Shown: piece by piece, positions 11,460-22,560 of the stretch
How positions within the stretch are numbered: position 1 is the first letter of the stretch
How the letters are laid out: every line of letters begins with the position of its first letter
NCBI GenBank assembly: GCA_021292105.1
Contig: CM037860.1
Coordinates: 11,054,698-11,118,697, forward strand
Origin: Anadara kagoshimensis
Lineage: Eukaryota; Mollusca; Bivalvia; Arcoida; Arcidae
DNA length: 64,000 nt
Reading direction: 5' to 3'
Notes under the pieces: generated by a model
The model's input: the letters and a program-made list of their open reading frames with translations, nothing else
Databases searched by the model: none
What the model was told of the DNA's origin: nothing
Position numbers and translations under genes: made by a program

Positions 11460-12316
11460 CACAAATATTTGTGGGGGATTCAATTTTGTTATTTTCGCAG
11501 GTAAGTTAAAACCACGAAATTTAATGTCAACGAAAATATTTACTTAACGAAGTTGCGGACGGCAGTCAACATGGTCAAAGGGGGCTCGTACTTTTGCCGA
11601 CCGCAAGTTACTTCCTTCTCACTCCCATGTTTATCATCTCCTTATCATTGACCGTTTTATGTTTAAGGTAGATCCATATAATGGTGACGTCGATGTTTTA
11701 TGCGTACGTCGAAATGTCTGATTTGACGTCTTTTTCATCTATTACGTCACGAATATGTGGTCTCCGTCACATACAGAAATATGGCGGGAACGCTTTTACG
11801 CGTACCATTTAGAATAATTTTCTGCATTCACAAAGATTATAATTCATAATATCAATTTGGTGTACTATTTTAAAGAACTAATTTAATGTATATTTTAACG
11901 GAAATTAGAGAGATCAAAACTGTTGAGGGTACAATTCTAAAGAAAGATTTGAGTACATCGTTCAAATTTGGAGTTCTGTGTTTTAAATGCTGCTTCATGT
12001 GACTGTTTTGGGTGAATTTAAATACAGATAGTATGACAAACTAATGATTCTTCAATAAACATGCCGTATAATAATTTTTCTCGGTGTCAAATTCAAGCAG
12101 TTTGACTATGTTCTTGTGTTTGTTTGCATTTCATTTCGGCGGGCTAGAACCGAGAACGCTTAATCAATTTATTCGAATTTCCTTTCCACTTTAATTCGGA
12201 TGTGTTAAGTAACGGTTGCTATGGGTACCGATTATATGATATTTAAAATTAGTTTTGTTTTGCACAACTAAATAACCCACTATCAGTGCTTTTGTTGTTT
12301 TAGTAGACATTTCTAA
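11460..12316. other. Non-coding stretch of mixed composition
   Basis: Contains a CACAAATATTTGTG palindrome (about 11461-11474) and a stretch of above-average GC near 11560-11780 with several GACGTC words (11697 onward). No coding exon is apparent. The GACGTC cluster could be promoter-like sequence of an old mobile element but nothing downstream confirms that. Confidence 0.4.
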
Positions 12317-13797
12317 CCTTTGGTCGGAGAAGGACTCGGAGTTAGAGTTGTACTTCAAAGGGGGTCATCTCAAAATTACTTTTGGTCTGAACAACGTTTT
12401 ACGCCTACAAACGTTCTTCAAAAACCACCAGATGTCATAATTGCACTCCCTTATTAGATTTTCTAGAGTGAAAAATAACATTTTATCATCACGATCAGCG
12501 ATAGGGATGTCTTTAATCAGTCTTATTGTGTGTCTTGAATTTGTTCTATAGTACATTTTATTGTTACGAATTGTTTGTGGATCTGGCAGTGATATTGAAT
12601 TATATTATTGCATACATACCATTGTCAATTTGTTATCGTTGAAAATAAAACAATTACTATGGTCAACTAAGATATGTCTAACATGTCGAGGTTTTACCAT
12701 AATTTGTTGTCAACGATAACAAATTGACAATTGTATGTATGTAATGATAATAACGATGCCCGTTGCAGAAAAAATGATCGGGCTCGGTACTTGGTTTATA
12801 TTTCATGTGAAGTACCGTCTATAGCATCTACAGCATCGCCAATCTCTGACCAGTTGCCCCGCATGCTTTTCCATTAATTATATCATTGCCGTTGCTCATT
12901 CACCGCGTAAATGAATCACATTATAGTGTGCATAATGTCAATTTCATTTGCAAATGTCAATATCGCAATATTTACTTCGAACAATATAGAAAGAAAAAAC
13001 ATTGATATGCGCGAATTCTCAGAAGAAATGATAACACTAAGTGACTAAGGAAAAGATAGAATAACTAATGTATTAATTTTAATACCAACAGCGACAGCGA
13101 GTCGGAACCACCTAAAGACATCGAGACAAGCAAAAAGATTTTGTGAGAAGTAATCATTAAGGTTCATAAATTTTCTACTTAACAAGTTTCGAAAATATCG
13201 AAGGCTCTAGAGATAGACGATTCTGATTCCGATTAAATATTAGGTTGGTTGGTTCACAATTGCCTTAAGTTTCATTTTTTAATTAATTTTGTTCTCGGTT
13301 TTGATTTAACACGTAACTATACAGGAGGTACTGCCTTTTCGAAGCACCCAGCCTCGCTTCGAATTCGCCAGTGGATGTTCGCATGCTTTATTGGATTTTG
13401 CTTTTTAGATTACAATTTTAACATCGATAAGTGTGTTTGATTGTTTAATTCTAATTTTTGACAGCCAAATAGTTTTTCGCATGTACTAGAAATGCTTCAC
13501 TACATGTACAAGTCAAGTTATAAGCATGCTTGTTTTATATGTTGTTATGTGTTTTCAATGTCACTTCAGCATATGATTATATATGCTTTTTAAGTTTCAA
13601 TATCAATGTTTTTTCAATGAAGCTTTCTGTGACATAGACTATATCGCACTGACTCGCCATTTACTAGGTTTTCAAAACGTTTTGCATTAAAAATCCGTAG
13701 AAGTATAGGCGTGAAATGTTCGTAAGACAAAAATTTAATTTTGAGATGACCCCCTTTGAAGTACAACTCTAACTCCAAGTCCTACTCCGACCAAAGG
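12317..13797. mobile_element. 1.48-kb element with 62-bp terminal inverted repeats
   Basis: Bases 12317-12378 and 13736-13797 are reverse complements over 62 bp with about two mismatches; both ends start CCTTTGGTCGGAG. The interior has no transposase-like frame, so the element is non-autonomous and needs a helper. Flanks do not show an obvious target-site duplication, so the superfamily is not assigned. A nested 131-bp palindromic element lies at 12611-12741. The near-identity of the ends in otherwise diverged DNA suggests a fairly recent insertion. Confidence 0.85.
12611..12741. repeat. Nested palindromic element, 32-bp arms
   Basis: Arms at 12611-12642 and 12710-12741 match as reverse complements at 31 of 32 positions (CATACATAC..TTGTTATCGTTGA). 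The 67-bp loop has no coding content. It sits wholly inside the larger inverted-repeat element, so it either inserted later or forms part of that element's structure. Confidence 0.85.
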
Positions 13798-14279
13798 GTA
13801 AAAATATCTAGTACCAAACGAAAAACATTGAGTTCATAATAGTAGACTAGGACATTAATGGTAACTTCTTACGTAAGGAATAAGGCTTTTTTCTTGATTC
13901 AGGATTTTGGTGCAATTTTATGAAAAAATAACTTGACCAGCCCCTATTTTTTGTTTCCGAAAACCAAACATATATTCATAGCAATATATGTGATATTAAT
14001 GATTCTACTGTATGGTGTGTATGTAACCTTTTGTGCGGTTTTATAAAACCAAAACAATGCTATATTGATACTAATTTAATGTTACTTCTATTTCATTTCC
14101 GAATAGTTCTTCACATCATGGCCTATCTTATTATATCAGACTAAGTCACGCATTAAGTTTAATCTTTTTATGTTGTACTTGTAACCTTATTTTTTCGTTT
14201 ATACATAGAACGCCATGTATTTAAAATGAAAGGGTTTGACAATCACCATATTCTAAAGTGCTAGTTTAAGGGATAAACG

Positions 14280-14281
<2 letters not shown>

Positions 14282-14333
<52 letters not shown>
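14282..14333. repeat. (TA)n microsatellite
   Basis: About 26 uninterrupted TA units placed directly in block X of module 3, where the sister modules have none. It therefore expanded after the duplication. Confidence 0.97.
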
Positions 14334-14335
<2 letters not shown>

Positions 14336-15302
14336 TGACGATAAGAATGGCTTAGTTGATCAGTAATATGACTTTGGCTCCAAAAAAAGTTTGGCATCCT
14401 CATCCTTGATCTTCATCCATTACTTTGCGTAGTGTCTGTCTTTGCTCGTGTATTTCTTTTTATAAATTTATAAATCACTTCAAATAAATATGACGTATAT
14501 GTTACTAATTTTATTTGTAGATTTGCGCCTCATTTCAAATACATTGCTATAATCATACTAGTATAAATGAAATGACATTTCTATTTCTTTTTCAAATGTT
14601 ACTTTACATCATGGCATATCCGATTATTCCACATTAAGTTACGCATTAAGTTTATTATTTTACTGTTGTGTTCATCACCATATTCTATTTGTTAATGTAA
14701 ACAGGTGAATTCATTTTGGTTTTTTAAAACAGCGGTCATCTTGGAGGCATGATTTGCCTGTAGATCAATCCCAATCAAATAATTCAAATTACAAATCAAC
14801 AGACTTAGTAAATGCATGTATGGACGCAAACTTATCTTTCACATGCAAAGACAATAAATCGTCTGCGCTGAACGCGTTATCCATCCGTGGATGTGATGGC
14901 GTTGAACAAAGCAAAATATATTATATATCCCCTCCCTGAGAACTAATGTATATTCCTTAAATATCTCATAATCGGATCTTAACGGATGAATCAATTTAGC
15001 ATTTAGAGAATAAAATGTTAAAATAAGTTTAAGTATTTTGTTTACTTCATTTTCCTAGTTTTAGTTATTTTAAATTATGAATATCAAACATTCATGAAAA
15101 TCTTTTGTACTTTCTGTACTTAGACCCATCGGGGGAAAACAGTTTTAGAAATTGATGACTATTTAGTCTGAGGATTACAAGACTTGGCTTATCTTGAACG
15201 TCAGCAGTGGCTTCTCGATAAATAAATGTATTGACAAAGCAATTAATCAAACACAAACATATAGGTTAATGGCCAAAGAAACGATTTTTCTACATCTGGG
15301 AA

Positions 15303-15420
15303 ATATTTTGCTTCATAATTTTGGTCCAAGCACTACCTAATGATGGGGAATTGTGTTCCGAAACGGCCGTGTAGTGCTGAAAAATTAAAACCTGTATAAT
15401 ATGTAATGAGTTACATGTTA
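15303..15420 (+). mobile_element. Degenerate hammerhead-ribozyme repeat (retrozyme relic)
   Basis: Relative of the 339-bp repeat at 58782, here with the ribozyme on +. The ribozyme region is 15329-15378: stem I arms AGCACTA and TAGTGCT, then CTAATGA where CTGATGA is required, GAAA, ACGGCCGT and the cleavage triplet GTG instead of GTC. Both core changes are expected to abolish self-cleavage. The flanking ATTTTGGTCCAAGCACTA and TATAATATG phrases confirm family membership. Confidence 0.8.
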
Positions 15421-15699
15421 ATAAAGTGGTCGACTTTTAATGTATATAAAACACAAAAGGTAAATTAAAGTGTTTACTTTGTGAAAATCAGGCACACGTT
15501 ATAAATATCTGTTTTATGAATTACTTAACATCGTAATGATATTTCTTTGAATTGTTTTACATCTTATCGAAGACTACGTACATTTCTCGTCGAAGAAGCT
15601 AGAGGGATAGAATGTGCTCGCCTCCCGGATCACATTGGTTTACTTTTGGAATAACACTTTTATAGCAGCCGGTATGTTGATGTGGGATTATATATATAT

Positions 15700-15800
15700 A
15701 TTCGTACTCCAACAGGAGAAAATGCTGTGTCAATCAAAAACAAACATAGTAATCCATGTCCGAATCATAATCCAGAAGCAAAGTCAAGTAATTTTCTTCT
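15700..15800 (-). mobile_element. Short 3' tail of the RT retroelement family
   Basis: On + it reads AATCAAAAACAAACATAG, TAATCCATGTCCGAATC and AATCCAGAAGCAAAGT. This is the minus-strand terminal part of the retroelement 3' UTR, heavily 5'-truncated. It sits at the end of module 3. Confidence 0.8.
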
Positions 15801-15879
15801 GTAATAGTCTTACTATTCAACGTATTTTGTTCATGAAATGGAAAAAACGTATTTTCCTCGTCTAAAATGAATACTGTCT

Positions 15880-17590
15880 GCTGGATTGAATCGATGGATA
15901 TGTTACGGGTTTATTATAGCTAGGAAACTAAAAGTCAATTTCTAAAGTGCTGGTTTTGGGGAAAAATATCAGACATATCTGTCTTTGACGTTCAAAATGC
16001 CTTAAACTACTAATCAATAAATAACTTTACTTTGGCTTGAAACATATTTTGACATCATCATCATTGAATCTGTATCCGTTATTTTAATGAATTTCGTTGC
16101 CTGTATCAATATATTCTTTTTATTTTATTTTTTTTAAACCATATGCATAAACGATGCGTATGATACTTATCTTTAGCTTTATTTCAAATACAATGCTTTA
16201 TCTGTACTATTTAAATGATATTCCTATTTTATTTCTGGATGTTTCTTTACACCGTGGTCTGTCTTATTATTTCATATCCAGTCACACATTGTGTTAATCC
16301 TTTACTGTTGTATGCGTCACTATATTCCGTTTGTTTGTGTAAACAAGTTGATTTGCTCCCTTATATAAAACAAAAAATAACGCCAGATATATACTTTATA
16401 ACACCAATCCTCTTTAGATGAATAATGGTGCTATTGAGCAATCAATTACTGTCATGAAAATCATCTGAACAAGTTCAAAGTCCTTGGTTAGATTCAAATA
16501 CTCTTTTAAATTCCATTAAAAAAATAACAACTGATGAATAAAAGAAAGACTCGCACAAGGCAAGAAAACACATATTGTAATTTTCAGGAGTTTTGAAGGT
16601 TATTTTATTTCACGACACAATAACGCGAAGAAGTACCATTATAATACAACAGGTCCCACGTTTTGTATTTCCAGTGCTCCGTGAATATGGACGCTTAAAA
16701 ATATAATACTTATACCTTACAGATATGTCGAAAACTTAACACTAATCTTTAAAAAAGTTCTGTATTGTCAGTTCATCACTGTTCTTTGTTAGATATAATT
16801 CGACAAATTTTCGACAAAAAATATCTATCTCTCGGCAGCTATATAGCCAATGCCTATTCATAGCTCGGCCACTATGATACGATTCATTTTCGTTTACCTA
16901 GTGTTAAACTTTCGACAAGTCTGTACTGTATGGTTAATTTTCAAAAATATGGCGGGAGTAAACAGTTGCTTTAGATAATGAATATCAAATACGCATAAAA
17001 TACAGTTGTACTTCCTGTACTAAGATTCATTGGGGAAAATTGTTTTAGAAGTTAATGACTATTTTGTTTAAGGATTACAAGACCTGGCTTATCTTGGAAA
17101 TCAACAGTTGTTCCTCGATCAAAAACTGTATTGACAGAGCAATTTATTAAACACAAACATATAGGTCAATGGCCAACGAAATGAATAAGCTACATGTCTA
17201 TGAAGTGTTGGACTCATAATGTCCAAAAGTCCACAACAAAGTAAATTAAAGCGGCACTTTACAAAAATCAGACTCAGCTTATAAAAGTTTTATTTGATAA
17301 ATAGCTAAATATCGTGTAATATTTAAAACTGAACATTTCTCGTCGAAGTAATGTCAGCGACTTTATCAAGTGAATTTATGTTTTGGTGATGTTTGCTTTT
17401 TAACCAAACCTACCACTAAACTCCATATGTTTATCGTTTGACTTAGCTTGTGTTTTTCCGAAAATTGGTCCAGTAAGCATAACCACCTTTCATTCGCGCC
17501 ATTATCAAGTGAATGTTACGAGGTGTTCTACAATCAGTGTTAGCGTAGTATATATCTGAAGTTCTGCTTGGTTCTGGTTTATTATAGGTG
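15880..17590. repeat. Duplicated non-coding module 4
   Basis: Blocks X (15885-15960, TTATTATAGCTAGGAAAC), Y (16195-16340), W (GGTGCTATTGAGCAATCAATT, 16427), V (17005-17185, CCTGTACTAAGATTC, GGTCAATGGCCAACG), U (17255) and T (17333) appear in the same order. They are followed by a 200-bp segment (17340-17590) collinear with 21750-21985, ending in GGTTTATTATAGGT. This is the least interrupted module. Confidence 0.7.
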
Positions 17591-17596
17591 GAAAAC

Positions 17597-18185
17597 CAAA
17601 TACAAGACCTCAAGTTCTGCTTCATATTTAGACTTATACCTGAATTATGACGCACAGGAAAGGCTACATTTGAAACTTTATGACAAACGTGATGATTTCA
17701 ATTTTTCTATTGTCAACTTTACTTTTTTATGCAGCAATATACCTGCTTCTACTGCTTATGGTGTATTTGTTTCCCAATTAATACGCTATAGAGCTTGTTC
17801 CCACTACGGGGACTTTGTACAACGAAGTAGGGTGCTTGCAAATAAATTGTTGACTCAGGGATATTGCAAGCCTAGGCTTATCAAGGCCCTCAAAAAGTTT
17901 TATGGCCGTCATCACAGTATTGTTGATAAGTTTGATGTCTCTGTGTCCAGGATTGCCTTGGATATATTTGACGTCTCGTAGTTCCATGTTCCTTTCACAC
18001 AATTTTGATTACACACGTGGCGGGTGTAGCTAGCTAAACAGGAGGTGCATACCCTTCTGGAGCACCCGGCCTCACTTCCCCAGTGGAAGTTCACGTGTCT
18101 AACCTAACTTGTCAGTTCCAAAATTTTTACTTTGCTTCTGGATTGTGATTCGGAAATGGATTAGTATGTTTGTTTTTGATTGTAA
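17597..18185 (+). mobile_element. Longest + copy of the RT retroelement 3' end
   Basis: It covers the RT C-terminus and about 200 bp of 3' UTR. The UTR contains TTCCATGTTCC, TTTTGATTACACACG, the palindrome TAGCTAGCTA, GGAGCACCCGGCCTC, TTCACGTGTCTAACC, TTTACTTTGCTTCTGG, and ends ATGGATTAGTATGTTTG-TTTTTGAT. This tail is the reference for the other copies in the window. Its 5' limit near CCTCAAGTTCTGCTTC (17608) matches the limit of the minus copy at 20592-21157. Confidence 0.85.
17605..17981 (+). pseudogene. C-terminal reverse transcriptase fragment
   Basis: An open frame of about 125 codons ends at TAG 17979. It matches my knowledge of the C-terminal part of a retroelement RT family common in molluscs and cnidarians, with the blocks SYLDLYL, KLYDKRDDFNFSIVNF, SNIPASTAYGVF, SQLIRYRACSHYGDF and LLTQGYCKPRLIKALKKFYG. 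The catalytic palm is missing because the copy is 5'-truncated. The frame could be read about 12 codons further upstream, but that part derives from module 4, so it is not used. The family is probably Penelope-like or a related RT clade; I cannot settle this by eye. The 3' UTR follows immediately. Confidence 0.8.
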
Positions 18186-18608
18186 GACTGTCAATTATAT
18201 AGTGTATAAATAAAAACAAAATATATTTTTACTTGGGTCCTGCTTATTTATATATAGGTATGGGTGTTAAGAGTAATACAATTCATCGACTCTACTATCA
18301 ATTTTGCCATATCATGCTTTTGCTTATTGTTTAATTCTTTGTTATATTGTTCTCTTGCATCAACGTATTGTATTTATACCTTGCATTTATAAGGTATGTA
18401 AAGAAGAACATCATGTCAAATAATAATAACCTAACAAAGTTCTGTATTTCAAAGGTTTGCCTAACATCAAGCTGATAAAGTTTTTTTTTATTTGTTATGA
18501 ATACATTTCTCGTTTAAGGATCTTTTCAAGTTATTTAAAGTTTAAAAATAATAATAGGAATTTGCTTTAACTTTAACGAATTACTGGTATTGCTATATTT
18601 TTAGTAAA
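18186..18608. repeat. Non-coding stretch with a segment repeated at 23.3 kb
   Basis: Bases 18435-18518 (ACAAAGTTCTGTATTTC, AAGCTGATAAAG, TTGTTATGAATACATTTCTC) are collinear with 23289-23370 (ACAAAGGTCTGTATTG, AAGCTGATGAAG, TTGCTATGAATACCTTTCTC). A CAACGTATTGTATTTATACC-like context precedes both. No gene is seen. Confidence 0.6.
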
Positions 18609-19776
18609 GTACATTTCCATTTCCGCAATTTTGGTCTTACAGCTACGATTTGTGCAGATCTGATAACAGATGTCCAAACTATGCTTTACATTGGATATCC
18701 TTGCCATATGTCTTGAAAGGTGATTTTTTTTATCTTTTTCAGTCTTATGGAGCCCCGACTATCAAAGATGGTTGCATAGTTATTTTTCACTCTCCAATTC
18801 TCATAATTTTGATAAATACCAGGCATAATAGTATTTAAGTTTAATTAAATTTGGCCAGGTAGTTTTGGAGATGATACAAAATGTGAGTTGTTACTGCACA
18901 ACGGATGACGCATGGCAAGCCACGGACGATGTATCATCGTAAAAGCTCAACTAAACTTTTAGTTCAGGCGATCCAAGAACTACCGAGATCCTGTATTAGT
19001 CGAAAATCAACACCACTTGAATATTTGTGTTTAAATACAGCTCTTATCAAAATCCGCGTGTCAAACGTATGAACCAAAGAGATATAAAGAGAATTGACTT
19101 CATTCGCGGCAGTGTTTGTATGCAACTGTACTTGTTAATATTTGCCATAGGTTGAATATGTCTATGTAATGGTTATAGTTACAAAACTCATTATTGTTTT
19201 TATATTTCCCTACTCTCTCTTTGATCTTATGGTGCTTGCAGAGTAGTTTATCTTTTGATATGTTTTTAAAAATTGTAAATGTTTTAAACCTTAAATACGA
19301 CGTGGCAACTTCTAATTGAAATGAATTGAAATTCAAAGACGATACTATTTTAATATAATGATATTTTATTACAACAAAGTAATTTTGCATTAATTGTAAA
19401 TGGCAAAGGTTAATGTGTCCATTATATAGCCTTGATTTTTGTTATTAATAGGACATACAGTACGTTAGATCATGGTTAAAGTCTGTAATCCACTGAAAAC
19501 AAAATGCAAACATGTATTTGAAGACGTCATCACTGATTGACCAAAATATTGATTGACTTTAACATCAAATAAATTCTAAACTCAAATGTTTTGTCTATTA
19601 TTTTTCTCGGGAGATTTTACCTCGCCTGATACATTTTCTTCTTAATAAGGTTTGTGCAAATATATATATCGATTTATCAAAAACAAAAATGGCCAAAAAT
19701 TAAACTGTTCGTTCGTAAAACTTAAATGTACCGTATTGTCTTGGACAATATTGTCACACATCTCTTAGATATGTTG
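18609..19776. repeat. Duplicated 1.1-kb segment, copy B
   Basis: Collinear partner of 6690-7772, with the shared anchors listed there. Divergence is considerable, with small indels throughout. The minus-strand frame near 19100-19390 has a counterpart near 7146-7526, but the two disagree in frame and stops, so neither is supported as a gene. Confidence 0.8.
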
Positions 19777-21990
19777 TCAGATATGGTTCTTGTTACCACA
19801 TGATAAAAAGGTGCTATAAATATTTTGACAGTGCAATAGTTTAAGATTGCAGAGGGCCACAGGTTTGTAGATCAATATAAAAACATCAGCTCAACTGGTG
19901 AAATAATATATAACATAAGACCACGAATACATAAATCATATGTTCATCTATAGTACAAATTGATGTTCCTTTTTAGTAACCGTTGTTCTAAACGGCGTTT
20001 TTTTTTCTTTTTTAAACTTTCGACATGAATGTAATGTATAAGTATTTTTAGGCGTCCCAATTAATGGACCACTGGTAGCACAAACGTGGAATAATTTGGT
20101 TTCCTCCTCTTGCATTATAATGGTACTGCTTTGCAACATTGTATTGTGAAATAACGTAACCTTCAAAAGGCTGCAATTCCTGTTAGTAACAATAATAGTC
20201 CCCTGTACGATTAGACTACCGAACATTCTCAAACTAATAATGACAATGCAATGGTTATAACAATGGTCCTTTTGGACAAATGATGGTGTTGTTGAGCAAT
20301 TACCTATTGATTATTTTCATAAAAATTATCTGAACAAAGTCAAAGTCTTTGGGTTAGATGCAAAATACTTTTTTTAAATTCGGAGAAACAAAATAGCAAC
20401 TGTTGAATGAATGAAAGCACCAAAGAAGGCAATAAAAGGCACATATAGACACTTGAGTTGATAAAATGACTTTTGAAGCTGCATAATTAAATACAACAGG
20501 AGTAATAAAATCTATTTCACTTTTTGTGTTACCAGTGGTCGATGAACCAGGACATTTAAAATTGAATACACATGTCGAAAGTTTAACACTAAACTAGCAA
20601 TCAAAAACAAACATACTAATCCATGTCCGAAACACAATCCAGAAGCAAAGTAAAAACTTTTGAACTGACAAGATAGGTTAGACACGTGAAATTCCACTGG
20701 GGAAGTGAGGCCGGGTGCTCCGGAAGGGTAAGCACCTCCTGTTTAAATAGCTACACCCGCCACGTGTGTAATTGTGTGAAAGGAACATGGAACTATGAGA
20801 CGTCAAATATATCCAGGGCAATCCTGGACACAGAGACACCAAACTTATCAACAATACTGTGATGACGGCCATAAAACTGTTTGTGGGTCTCGATAAGCCT
20901 AGGCTTGCAATATCCCCGAGTCAACAATTATTTGCAAGCAGCCTACTTCGTTGTACAAATACCCCGTAGTGGGATCAAGCTTTACCATAGCGTATGAATT
21001 GTGAAACAAATACACCATAAGCAGGAGAAGCTTCATAAAAAAGAAAAGTTGACAATAGAAAAATTGAAGTCATCTTGTTTGTCATAAAGTTTCAAATGTA
21101 GCCTTTCGTGTGTGTCATAATTCAGGTATAAGTCTAAATATGAAACAGAAATTGAGGATACGTTCCTAATCGACAGGCCATATCTGTTCCTCGTTGTTAT
21201 ATCTCGACAAAATTTCGGCGATATCTATCTTGCAGATTTAATTTGATTTAATAGCTCAGGCACTCGACTTCGATGTATTCTCGTTAACAAGGTGTTAAAC
21301 TTTAGACACCTCTGTACTGTTACGTCTGTACTGTTTGCTTCATTATTCAAATTTCCGTTATTTTAAATGCTGAATATCAAATACTCATAAAATAGTGTTG
21401 TACTTTCTGTACTTACATCCAATCGGGAAAACGGTTTTCGAAATTTAAGTCTATTTTGTCTGAGGATTGGCTTATATTGGACATCAACATTGGCTTCTCG
21501 ATAAATAAATGTATTTGCAATGCAATCAATTAAACACAGACATGTAGGTTAATGTCCGAAGAAATAATATTGTTCATTTTATGCACTGTGAGACTTATAA
21601 TGTCCACGAAAAAACACAAAGTAAATTAAAGTTGACACTTTATGATTTTGGATACATAACATTCTTGTATTATTAATAAATAATATGGTATTGATATTTC
21701 GTTGATTTTTTTCTCCCGATTTCCAGGAAACAACATTTCTCATTAAAGTACATGTAAGTTCAGTGACCCTTGGAAGTTACTTAAAGTTTTCGACACGTTT
21801 GCTATTTAACCAAAACTCCAACTGAGCTCCATATGGGTATCGTTTTGTTTCAAACTGTTTTACCGAAAATTTAACGGCATCCACAGTCAACTTTCCATTC
21901 GCGTCATTATGGTTTTCATTTTACTAGGTCTTATATAAGCAGTGTGTTCCTAAGGTGTTTATTTGGTTATGGTTTATTATAGGTAAGAAA
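19777..21990. repeat. Duplicated non-coding module 5
   Basis: Carries block W (GTTGTTGAGCAATTACC, 20288), V (TTTCTGTACTTACATCC, 21400; TTCTCGATAAATAAATG, 21497), T (CATTTCTCATTAAAG, 21736) and the 17.34-17.59 kb segment (21750-21985, ending GGTTTATTATAGGT). A minus-strand RT retroelement copy interrupts it at 20592-21157. Blocks X and Y are not recognisable here. Confidence 0.6.
20592..21157 (-). pseudogene. Minus-strand RT retroelement copy with broken RT C-terminus
   Basis: Near full counterpart of 17608-18185 in reverse orientation. On + it starts AAAAACAAACATACTAATCC, passes the TTCCACTGGGGAAGTGAGGC and ACACCCGCCACGTGTG blocks and runs through the RT-coding part to CTAAATATGAAACAG. Small indels and substitutions break the RT frame. 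It stops at the same RT position as the + copy. Confidence 0.8.
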
Positions 21991-22054
21991 CACCATACAT
22001 GTACATGACAATGCTGGATGCATGACGGTCAATCACAGGATGAAAATGAAATGC

Positions 22055-22205
22055 CATCTATAAGCCACCTATAAGCCAAGCTTATAGGAACTTATAGATT
22101 GCCTTATAGGAGCTTATAGGTGGCTAATAGCACTCCTATCTATAAGTCATCTATAAGCCTGGCTTATTGGCACTCAAAATATAACCTTATGGCTTATAGA
22201 CAGTT
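22055..22205. repeat. Cluster of TATAAGCC direct and inverted words
   Basis: About ten occurrences of CTATAAGCC, CTTATAGG or close variants alternate in both orientations in 150 bp. For example AAGCCACCTATAAGCC near 22073 can pair with GCTTATAGGTGGCT near 22111. The stretch is able to form several alternative hairpins. It does not resemble the flanking sequence or any known gene. Confidence 0.75.
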
Positions 22206-22229
22206 TTTATTTTAAATAAAATCATTGTC

Positions 22230-22560
22230 GTGTACTAACATTATGGAAGTCTTATTTATTTATTTATTCAGTTTGTATATATGAAAAAAATCATATGAGA
22301 AAATATGCACTTTAAAATTAATGACCCCGGCAGTAAAATTTTTATAATTGTTAGTTTTCAATTTATTTATCTATCTAATTAGTTATTTTTTTATTTATTC
22401 AGTTTGTATATATGACAAAAAATCATATGAGAAAATACGAAATTTAAAATATAATGACCCCGGCAGTAAAAATTTTATGATTGTTAGTTTTCAATTTTTT
22501 TATTTATTTATTTATTTATTTATTATACTTATTTATGCAGTGTATATACAAAGAAACAAG
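22230..22560. repeat. 131-bp tandem duplication with a partial third unit
   Basis: CAGTTTGTATATATGA begins at 22269 and 22400, a period of 131 bp. Within each unit the phrases AATCATATGAGAAAATA, ATGACCCCGGCAGTAAA and TTGTTAGTTTTCAATTT recur in order. A third, degraded start (ATGCAGTGTATATAC) is near 22543. The hydrophobic frame spanning it is repeat-derived. Confidence 0.85.

Larger units (their letters stand above)
11330..14250. repeat. Duplicated non-coding module 2, interrupted
   Basis: Block X recurs at 11336-11450 (TAGTAAATTACTTGAAATC, TTATAGCTTAGCAACTGAAA, AAGGGATAAACGTC) and block Y at 14055-14215 (GATACTAATTTAATGTTAC, CATTTCCGAATAGTTCTTC). Between them lie a 2.4-kb insertion-rich stretch and the terminal-inverted-repeat element at 12317-13797. 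The intact spacing elsewhere (X to Y about 300 bp) implies roughly 2.4 kb was inserted after duplication. Confidence 0.6.
14250..15720. repeat. Duplicated non-coding module 3
   Basis: Blocks in the same order as module 1: X remnant AAAGTGCTAGTTTAAGGG (14257), Y near 14560-14650 (ACATCATGGCATATCC), V at 15100-15290 (TTTCTGTACTTAGACCC, TTCTCGATAAATAAATG, GGTTAATGGCCAAAG), U at 15468, T at 15583 and S at 15600-15690. A TA microsatellite and a degenerate hammerhead repeat lie inside it. Confidence 0.7.

Noticed and set aside
17778..18094. Antisense frames over the RT fragment
   Set aside because: They are shadows of the + strand RT frame and 3' UTR; the same shadows appear in every copy of the family.
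20678..20872. Frame similar to one at 47402-47602 and 61034-61219
   Set aside because: The similarity arises because all three lie in the 3' end of the same retroelement, read out of the RT frame.
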